Assembly: GCA_964472605.1 (NCBI GenBank)
Contig: CAYYLG010000021.1
Coordinates: 1 to 11,300 of the forward strand
Length of the DNA: 11,300 nucleotides
Origin: JANNXY01 sp964472605
GTDB taxonomy: Bacteria; Patescibacteriota; Minisyncoccia; Phycocordibacterales; CAIZIN01
Direction: 5' to 3'
In this document: one piece after another, positions 5,851-10,568 of the stretch
How positions within the stretch are numbered: the first letter of the stretch is position 1
Layout of the letters: every line of letters starts with the position of its first letter
The notes under the pieces: generated by a model
What the model saw: only the letters and a program-made list of their open reading frames with translations
Told to the model about the DNA's origin: nothing
Database searches by the model: none
Position numbers and translations under genes: made by a program

Positions 5851-6712
5851 GTGCTTGCCTAGCTAACTCTAGAGCCCCCTCTTTTGACCAGGCTTTGGCT
5901 ATGAAACGTTTGTAGTGACAGAATTCCGCATCTTTTACACCTGTTACATCTGCTAGACCTTGTTTTTTCTTTCCTGCCCAAGTAGCCGGAAGAATTTTTC
6001 TATATTCTGGAGATCTTGGATTCTTTTTCACACAAGCCACAACCCACTCCCCCGTGTTTTGATCTGGATGAATCACAAACATCGGCTCTTTCTGATTAGA
6101 TAAAATTGATTTCCAAGGATAAGAATGCTCTAGGATAATTATTTTTTTATCTTGCGCTTCTTTATATGCTTTCTTTACCTCTTGAATATCTTCGAAGAAA
6201 TATTGAGCCTTCTCTATCTCCTTTTTCAAAATTAGTTGAGCAAAAGAAAGTAATTCAAAAAATGTTTCATCAATAGATTCTTTGTCTCGCCATGTTGGAG
6301 TAAGTGCATTAAGGACATTATCAAAAAGATACGGCGACACTTCCCTATGCGTTGGTTTGTAGAGCATGTAGCCCGTATCCGCACCATCTATAGGCTGAAC
6401 CATTTTCTTATCTACGAGGTCTGCAACTTTGTCGGATTTACAAACAACCGCACCATATTTCTTCCAAACTAGGCCAAATGAAGCATAAGGAATTCCATTT
6501 TGTCTCTTCCCCGCTCCACCTTCTTGATGATGGTCAAACTTCTCCCTTGATTCATCATGAATAAGTCCTACATCCACTGCTATTTCTGCACTTGCGATAA
6601 CTTTGTCATCACGAGTTCTCACAACTTCAGCTTCAGGATAAATAAATAGTAATGTAGCAATCGCAAAAAGCTCGTCTTGATGGAAACTCCCACTATGAGT
6701 AACAATTTTCAT
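5840..6712 (-). CDS. MYG1-family (UPF0160) putative 3'-5' exonuclease
   Basis: The 290-aa protein belongs to the MYG1 family, DHH-related metal-dependent proteins; the eukaryotic member is reported as a 3'-5' RNA exonuclease. Motifs in order: THSGSFHQDE (His6, His11, Asp13), VVRTRD (30-35), AVDVGLIHD (45-53), FDHHQEGG (59-66), PYASFGLVWKKYG (75-87) and QPIDGADTG (106-114, Asp109). The C-terminal part, with NTGEWVVACV and CHYKRFIAKA, matches the family's second half. Length is close to other bacterial members. ATG start, no SD. It has an extended -10 promoter about 40 bp upstream and is separated from the divergent DHH-like gene behind it only by that gene's promoter. Confidence 0.9.
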   Translation of the reverse strand: MKIVTHSGSFHQDELFAIATLLFIYPEAEVVRTRDDKVIASAEIAVDVGLIHDESREKFDHHQEGGAGKRQNGIPYASFGLVWKKYGAVVCKSDKVADLVDKKMVQPIDGADTGYMLYKPTHREVSPYLFDNVLNALTPTWRDKESIDETFFELLSFAQLILKKEIEKAQYFFEDIQEVKKAYKEAQDKKIIILEHSYPWKSILSNQKEPMFVIHPDQNTGEWVVACVKKNPRSPEYRKILPATWAGKKKQGLADVTGVKDAEFCHYKRFIAKAWSKEGALELARQALAF

Positions 6713-6753
6713 TGTAAATAGATTAATTAAATAAAAATATTTCTAACCACTAT

Positions 6754-6782
6754 ATTTTACCATAGTTGTGTGATAATATCGA
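6754..6782 (-). promoter_or_regulatory. Promoter of the MYG1 gene
   Basis: TAAAAT (6754-6759) with TGG directly before it is an extended -10; a weak -35, TCGATA (6777-6782), is 17 bp away. The -35 overlaps the divergent tRNA-Pro -10. Confidence 0.5.
6771..6779 (+). promoter_or_regulatory. Extended -10 promoter of tRNA-Pro
   Basis: TGA then TAATAT (6774-6779), ending 10 nt before the tRNA 5' end. No clear -35. Confidence 0.5.
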
Positions 6783-6789
6783 ATGACTT

Positions 6790-6861
6790 CGGGGTATAGT
6801 GCAACGGCTAGCATACACGCTTTGGGAGCGTACGATCCGGGTTCGAATCCCGGTACCCCGA
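6790..6861 (+). tRNA. tRNA-Pro(TGG)
   Basis: The 72-nt cloverleaf has acceptor CGGGGTA/TACCCCG with the C1-G72 pair typical of bacterial tRNA-Pro, loop TTTGGGA (anticodon TGG, G37), T-arm GGGTTCGAATCCC, discriminator A and no encoded CCA. The outermost anticodon-stem pair is C-A. It converges with yraN, whose stop codon is 9 nt away. Confidence 0.95.
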
Positions 6862-6870
6862 CAAATTTGT

Positions 6871-7245
6871 TTATTCAAGGATAATATCCTCTAAATATTC
6901 TATCTCTGAATCATTCCCTTCTTCTTGATATACACAGGCCAAATCACAAACCCAATCGTAATTCATGGTTCTTTCATTTTCAGCTAAAAAAGTTTGGATT
7001 GTTCTACCTAGCTTTTTCATCTTATCCCTATGCATATTATCCTCTGGGCGGAAATCACCTCCCTTCTTGCCAGATACAGATTTAACCTCTACAAAGTGCA
7101 GAACCTTGTTTTTGAGCGCGATAATATCAATTTCACCCCATTTCTTCAGGTAATTTCGCTGAATTATTTGATATCCCTTACTTTCTAGATCAGAAACAAC
7201 AGCGTCTTCTGCCCTATTTCCGAATTGTCTCTTCTGTGAAAACAT
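6871..7245 (-). CDS. yraN: YraN family (UPF0102) endonuclease-like protein
   Basis: The protein has 124 aa, the usual length. The family core is present: FGNRAEDAV at 8-16 (Glu13), LESKGYQIIQRNY, WGEIDIIA (Glu38, Asp40), then VLHFVEVKS (Glu53, Lys55). This is the E-x(n)-D-x(n)-ExK arrangement of restriction-endonuclease-fold nucleases. The biological role of YraN is not settled; links to DNA processing or repair are proposed from the fold. ATG start, no SD; the upstream DNA is AT-rich. It is the first minus-strand gene left of the parS/DnaA-box region. Confidence 0.9.
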   Translation of the reverse strand: MFSQKRQFGNRAEDAVVSDLESKGYQIIQRNYLKKWGEIDIIALKNKVLHFVEVKSVSGKKGGDFRPEDNMHRDKMKKLGRTIQTFLAENERTMNYDWVCDLACVYQEEGNDSEIEYLEDIILE

Positions 7246-7283
7246 AAATAAAAGTATAGCACTAAAGGCTTTTCTATTTAATT

Positions 7284-7311
7284 TATCCTTAGGCCTTACA
7301 CCCTAAGGATA
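7284..7311. repeat. 10-bp perfect inverted repeat beside parS
   Basis: TATCCTTAGG (7284-7293) and CCTAAGGATA (7302-7311) with an 8-nt loop. Neither side is followed by a T run, so it is not an obvious terminator. It ends 2 bp before the parS match. Confidence 0.6.
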
Positions 7312-7313
7312 TA

Positions 7314-7343
7314 TGTTTCACGTGAAACGTTACATATGAAACA
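7314..7343. promoter_or_regulatory. parS centromere site (15/16) with a degenerate second copy
   Basis: Positions 7314-7329 read TGTTTCACGTGAAACG, matching the bacterial parS consensus (TGTTTCACGTGAAACA, bound by ParB/Spo0J) at 15 of 16 positions. The central 14 bp form a perfect palindrome. A second 16-mer at 7328-7343 matches at 12 of 16. Known parS sites cluster near the replication origin. No parA or parB gene is in this window. Confidence 0.85.
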
Positions 7344-7369
7344 GTGGATTACGTCCTTTTGACCCGTCT

Positions 7370-7512
7370 TTTAATTGTTATCTATATAAACCATTATAAA
7401 TAAACATATATTTGAATTAAGGTCAAAATTATGTCGCAAATAAGTCCTTAAAATTACTGTCTTTTATACACATGTCCCCATAGTTATCCACAGAATCCAG
7501 AGGTTATCCAAT
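7370..7512. other. Origin-like region: AT-rich stretch with DnaA boxes
   Basis: About 7370-7475 is very AT-rich, with TATA and AAT runs resembling an unwinding element. It is followed by a perfect DnaA box TTATCCACA (7484-7492) and a partial box TTATCCAAT (7504-7512). With parS just to the left this looks like oriC or an origin-linked locus. The 7246-7665 gap holds no convincing ORF. dnaA and dnaN are not in view, which keeps confidence moderate. Confidence 0.5.
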
Positions 7513-7612
7513 AGGGAAGGAGGAAAATCGGTCCTTACAGGACCAGTATCCCAATTGGGTATTTTGCTTCGGAGACTCGCAAACTACCTCAATCGGGCTT
7601 CGATTCTCGGCC
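7513..7612 (+). other. Hairpin-rich segment before a terminator; possible small RNA
   Basis: The segment holds hairpins GGTCCT-TAC-AGGACC (about 7531-7545), palindrome CCCAATTGGG (about 7550-7559), TTTGC/GCAAA, and AATCG/CGATT (about 7590-7604). It runs straight into a plus-strand terminator, although no gene precedes it on that strand. A short plus-strand RNA is possible. I found no clear promoter and no known family. Confidence 0.3.
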
Positions 7613-7636
7613 AAAAGCTCTGATAGAGCTTTTTTA
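7613..7636 (+). terminator. Rho-independent terminator, plus strand (weaker in reverse)
   Basis: AAAAGCTC (7613-7620), loop TGATA, GAGCTTTT (7626-7633), with six T at 7630-7635. On the minus strand the same hairpin is followed by TTTT and could end the tRNA-Gly(GCC) transcript. Confidence 0.7.
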
Positions 7637-7665
7637 CCCCACAAAACTCACTACTTTCATTTTTG

Positions 7666-7736
7666 TGCGGGTACCGAGAATCGAACTCGAGTCTAATCCT
7701 TGGCAAGGACTCGTTCTACCACTAAACTATACCCGC
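7666..7736 (-). tRNA. tRNA-Gly(GCC)
   Basis: The 71-nt cloverleaf has acceptor GCGGGTA/TACCCGC, the D-arm motif TAGTGGTAGA, an anticodon stem-loop with CTTGCCAAG (anticodon GCC), T-arm GAGTTCGATTCTC, discriminator A and no encoded CCA. It is divergent from tRNA-Arg, with 57 bp between. Confidence 0.95.
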
Positions 7737-7776
7737 ATATTTGATGACTAATAAGATACTATAAAATAAATAAAAA

Positions 7777-7785
7777 TGCTAATAT
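7777..7785 (+). promoter_or_regulatory. Extended -10 promoter of tRNA-Arg
   Basis: TGC followed by TAATAT, ending 8 nt before the tRNA. No good -35 is visible, as for tRNA-Pro. Confidence 0.5.
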
Positions 7786-7793
7786 GTCCATAA

Positions 7794-7865
7794 GCTCTCG
7801 TAGTGAAATGGATATCACACCGGTCTTCGGAACCGTTATTGGGGGTTCGAATCCCTCCGAGAGCA
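7794..7865 (+). tRNA. tRNA-Arg(TCG)
   Basis: The 72-nt cloverleaf has acceptor GCTCTCG/CGAGAGC, anticodon stem CCGGT/ACCGT (outer C-T mismatch) with loop CTTCGGA (anticodon TCG), T-arm GGGTTCGAATCCC, discriminator A and no encoded CCA. Its last 18 nt plus the following CA are duplicated 123 bp downstream. Confidence 0.95.
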
Positions 7866-7990
7866 CAGCGAATTCGGAAGAAGGTCATTTATGAGCTTCT
7901 GTAGGGATTCGAAGGAATTTTCTGTATTTTTCAATAGAAAAATGAGAAAATTACCTGGCTAAGTAATAGCCGAATCCCTCCGAGAGCACA
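7848..7990 (+). repeat. 20-bp direct repeat of the tRNA-Arg 3' end flanking a 103-bp hairpin-rich segment
   Basis: Positions 7848-7867 and 7971-7990 are identical over 20 bp (T-loop through discriminator plus CA). The 103 bp between hold a near-perfect 20-bp palindrome (7880-7899, one mismatched pair), an 11-bp inverted copy of the T-arm (7903-7913 against 7846-7856), a long hairpin (7916-7923 with 7945-7952, and 7927-7932 with 7937-7942, loop AATA) and GGCT/AGCC (7957-7971). Duplicated tRNA 3' ends are the usual scar of tyrosine-recombinase integration (attL/attR). No integrase is present. The second copy ends 17 nt before cca. Confidence 0.8.
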
Positions 7991-8007
7991 TAATTTAACA
8001 AACTAAC

Positions 8008-9465
8008 ATGAATATACCTAAAGAAGCTCTAAATGTCGCAGAAAAGCTCCAAAATGCCGGTTTTAAGGCATATTTTGTAGGAGGATGTGTAAGAGATTTA
8101 TTAATCAAGAGGAAACCTAAGGATTGGGATATAGCAACAGATGCAAACCCAGAGGAAATACAAGCTGTTTTTCCTGATTCTTTCTACGAAAACACTTTTG
8201 GTACTGTAGGTGTAAAGGTGGAAGGGGAGGTAGATGAAACATTGAAGGTTATAGAAGTAACACCTTTTCGCCTAGAATCTGAGTATTCTGACTTCCGTAG
8301 ACCAGACAAAGTGGTATTCAGCAAAAACCTAGAGGATGATCTAAAAAGGAGAGATTTCACAATCAATGCCTTAGTATTAGATCCAAGGACAGGAGATATA
8401 ATTGACCTTTATAAAGGACAAGAGGACCTAAAGGACAAGGTGTTAAGAACAGTAGGGGACGCTACAGAGAGATTCAGTGAGGACGCTCTACGCATGCTTA
8501 GAGCAGTTAGGATAGCTACAGAGCTAGGCTTCAGCATTTCACATGAAACACTGGAGGCAATCATGTTACATGTGAAACACCTAGATAAGATAAGTAAGGA
8601 GCGAATAAGGGATGAATTCACTAGGATAATCATGTCAGATGAGCCTATGCTTGGTATGGCCATGGTAGAGAAGCTTGGCATGCTCCCATATATTGCACCG
8701 GAGCTAGCCAAGGCAGTAGGGGTAGAGCAGAACAAAGAAGCACACAAGTATACAGTTTTTGAGCATTTGCTCCGCTCCTTACAACACGCATCCGACAAGG
8801 GTTGGGGGCTTGATATACGCCTGGCTTCACTGTTTCATGACATAAGTAAGCCATATACAAAGAGAGAGCAGGGGGGTAAAACAACTTTCTATGGTCATGA
8901 TGTAGTAGGGGCTCGTGTTACACATGAAACACTTACAAATTTAAGGTTTCCTGTGAAACTGGTTGAAAAGGTATCAAAACTCGTCAGATGGCATATGTTT
9001 TTCTCTGATACAGAGCAGATAACGTTATCTGCCGTAAGGAGACTAATAGTAAATGTAGGGAAGGAGAACATTTGGGACCTAATGAATCTAAGGATATGTG
9101 ACCGTATAGGGACTGGTAGACCAAAGGAAAGTCCATACAGACTACGCAAGTTTCATGCAATGTTAGAGGAAGCTATGCATGATCCTGTATCAGTAGGGAT
9201 GCTAAAGATAGATGGCAAGAGGGTAATGGAGGTTACACATGAAACACCTGGACCTAAAATAGGGTATACACTACATGCATTACTAGAAGAAGTAATAGAG
9301 GATCCTGCTAAAAACACTCCTGAATACCTAGAAAATAGGGCAAATGAGCTAATGAAACTCAATTTAAACGAACTCAAAAAGCTTGGTGAAGCAGGGAAAG
9401 ATACAAAAGAGAGGGAAGAACAGAAAATTCTAGAGGAAATCAAAGGAAAGCACGGGGTAAAATAA
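8008..9465 (+). CDS. cca: CCA-adding tRNA nucleotidyltransferase with HD domain
   Basis: The 485-aa class II enzyme adds or repairs the 3' CCA of tRNAs. The head has GGCVRDLL (25-32) and the metal-binding DWD (Asp39, Asp41), then RRDFTINAL (114-122) for base recognition and EDALRMLRAVRIATELGF (158-175). An HD-type phosphohydrolase domain follows: AHKYTVFEHLL (245-255), FHDISKPYTK (276-285) and GHDVVGARVTH (296-306). The C-terminus is helical and K/E-rich. None of the four tRNAs here encodes CCA, so the enzyme should be essential. The ATG has no SD and lies 17 nt after a duplicated tRNA-Arg 3' end; a -10-like CATAAT (7989-7994) would leave a very short leader. Codon use is G-rich (many AGG, GTA, ATA codons), unlike the C-rich plus strand to the left. 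The reading frame contains five parS-like sequences. Confidence 0.95.
   Translation: MNIPKEALNVAEKLQNAGFKAYFVGGCVRDLLIKRKPKDWDIATDANPEEIQAVFPDSFYENTFGTVGVKVEGEVDETLKVIEVTPFRLESEYSDFRRPDKVVFSKNLEDDLKRRDFTINALVLDPRTGDIIDLYKGQEDLKDKVLRTVGDATERFSEDALRMLRAVRIATELGFSISHETLEAIMLHVKHLDKISKERIRDEFTRIIMSDEPMLGMAMVEKLGMLPYIAPELAKAVGVEQNKEAHKYTVFEHLLRSLQHASDKGWGLDIRLASLFHDISKPYTKREQGGKTTFYGHDVVGARVTHETLTNLRFPVKLVEKVSKLVRWHMFFSDTEQITLSAVRRLIVNVGKENIWDLMNLRICDRIGTGRPKESPYRLRKFHAMLEEAMHDPVSVGMLKIDGKRVMEVTHETPGPKIGYTLHALLEEVIEDPAKNTPEYLENRANELMKLNLNELKKLGEAGKDTKEREEQKILEEIKGKHGVK
8535..9246. promoter_or_regulatory. Cluster of five parS-like 16-mers inside cca
   Basis: Compared with TGTTTCACGTGAAACA, I count 13/16 at 8535-8550, 14/16 at 8564-8579, 14/16 at 8916-8931, 12/16 at 8945-8960 and 13/16 at 9231-9246. 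All keep the right arm TGAAAC. Three encode His-Glu-Thr (CAT GAA ACA), so part of the likeness could come from the protein. ParB sites inside genes are known in other bacteria. Confidence 0.45.
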
Positions 9466-9476
9466 AATAAATAGAA

Positions 9477-9620
9477 AAACCGCTTAGAGCACGATAAGTC
9501 TGGATACGGCCTATTAACGTATCAGACGGGGAGGCAGAGTGCCTCAAAGAACTTTTCACCCATGGTGGGCGAAGTGTTTAACTTACTCAGTCAAACGATG
9601 ATGTGCTCATCTAGCGGTTT
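9477..9620 (-). ncRNA. Candidate structured RNA, family not recognised
   Basis: A closing helix pairs 9477-9484 with 9613-9620 and continues as 9487-9492 with 9603-9608. Inside are four hairpins: 9498-9508 with 9518-9527 (10 bp, one bulge); 9531-9536 with 9540-9545; 9555-9562 with 9566-9573; and 9576-9583 with 9589-9596. The last two each contain one A-C position on the plus strand that becomes a U-G pair on the minus strand, so minus is the likely transcribed strand. Minus-strand transcription would also end in a T-rich run (TTTTTCTATTTATTTTATTTT) just past the closing helix. The motifs of RNase P, tmRNA, SRP RNA and 5S that I know are not seen. 6S cannot be fully excluded, but its rod shape does not fit. 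Confidence 0.55.
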
Positions 9621-9946
9621 AATTGGAGTGTAGTTGACCCTCAAGTTATCCGCAGAATGAGTGATTTGTTTTGAAGATTCAAAAAAATATATATGTTTGG
9701 GAACCCAAAACATACCTGATTCCGCAGAGACTCTATGATTCAACATATTTCTCGCGCTATTTTTGGATCTGTCCTTTATGAGGACAACCCATATGAAGTT
9801 TTGGAAAGAACCATAACTCCATTCATGATAATAATCCCTTATAAAAGACATGTAAAGGACATGTAGTCCTTTATCTGTGGATAACTATTCCTAAATAAAA
9901 AGTTCATGCAGATTTTATACTACATGAGACAAATCGATACCCTAAC
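9621..9946. other. Intergenic region with hairpins and DnaA-box sequences
   Basis: No convincing gene. Visible are a DnaA-like box TTATCCGCA (9646-9654), a 10-bp hairpin with one bulge (9692-9701 with 9704-9714), a perfect 8-bp hairpin TAAAGGAC/GTCCTTTA (9853-9873, loop ATGTA) and, 2 nt later, a perfect DnaA box TGTGGATAA (9876-9884, minus orientation). It may hold the 5' part or promoter of the minus-strand RNA, or part of an origin region. Confidence 0.4.
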
Positions 9947-10471
9947 TCATTTATATTGTCTGAAAAAATCGAAGCCCCAAATTAGTAAACGATAGTCATG
10001 CTCAGACATCGCTAGAATGTTTTGAGGAACTGCCCTATCTTTTGCTAAGGTTGTTATCTCAGTAAGGCCAATTTCAAGCGCCTGTCTTTCATTAATTAAT
10101 CTCATCCCTCCTGTTGAGAATATTAATCTAATATCCGGCAAAAATCTGCTTGTAACCCTGGAGACATAGTCTAAAGAATCTTCACCTGAAATATCCTCGG
10201 GGGCCTTTTTCTCAACTCTGCTTCTTGGATATCCTAGAAGTGAAAATCCTATGCCTAACTTTTCGAAAAATTCTCTATCGAATGCATCCTCTGGATCCTC
10301 ACCCTCCATCACATCACCATGCATAGTAGGCTGACAAGCACCAGGCCATGACTCCGGAGACATTGTCTCATGATTAAATTCTCCACGTTTTTGTAAAATG
10401 GCATATCGAATCCCATCATCCAGAGTAATATATGCCATAAAGTTTACATGTTTGATTCTTGTTTCTTTCAC
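9947..10471 (-). CDS. Nudix hydrolase
   Basis: The 174-aa protein starts at GTG 10469-10471 with an SD-like AGAGGG about 6 nt upstream, one of only two SDs I find. The Nudix box G-x5-E-x7-RE-U-x-E-E-x-G-U lies at 52-74: Gly52, Glu58, Arg66, Glu67, Glu70, then Lys71 where the consensus has Glu, then LGI. It is preceded by ITLDDGIRYAILQKRG, the first strands of the fold, and by WPGACQPTMHGDV, which resembles the lead-in of isopentenyl-diphosphate isomerase and related Nudix proteins. The Glu67 and Glu70 metal ligands remain, so hydrolysis should be possible; the Lys71 substitution may change metal binding. The substrate cannot be told from sequence. It follows xth on the same strand, 97 bp downstream. 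Confidence 0.85.
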   Translation of the reverse strand: MKETRIKHVNFMAYITLDDGIRYAILQKRGEFNHETMSPESWPGACQPTMHGDVMEGEDPEDAFDREFFEKLGIGFSLLGYPRSRVEKKAPEDISGEDSLDYVSRVTSRFLPDIRLIFSTGGMRLINERQALEIGLTEITTLAKDRAVPQNILAMSEHDYRLLIWGFDFFRQYK

Positions 10472-10568
10472 AAAGACCCTCTTTTGTATTGTTCTTAATC
10501 AAGCCCAATGCTAACGCAAAGGTTTAAACCTGACATCTATAGGCAGATTACAGTTTGTTTATTAAATG
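10472..10568. other. xth-Nudix intergenic region with 12-bp palindrome
   Basis: AGGTTTAAACCT (10520-10531) is a perfect palindrome about 50 bp before the Nudix start and could be an operator. No terminator for xth and no clear promoter is seen. Confidence 0.3.

Noticed and set aside
7513..7612. tRNA-like or tmRNA-like gene suggested by CTTCGATTCTCGG
   Set aside because: The T-arm-like segment has an 8-nt loop and no acceptor or D-arm can be fitted; no tag reading frame.
8184..9443. Several minus-strand ORFs inside cca
   Set aside because: Ser-rich mirror frames of a well-supported gene.
9591..9851. 86-codon minus-strand ORF between cca and the Nudix gene
   Set aside because: No SD, no recognisable family, overlaps the structured RNA candidate by about 30 nt and spans two hairpins and a DnaA-like box; more likely chance, though a short decayed gene is possible.
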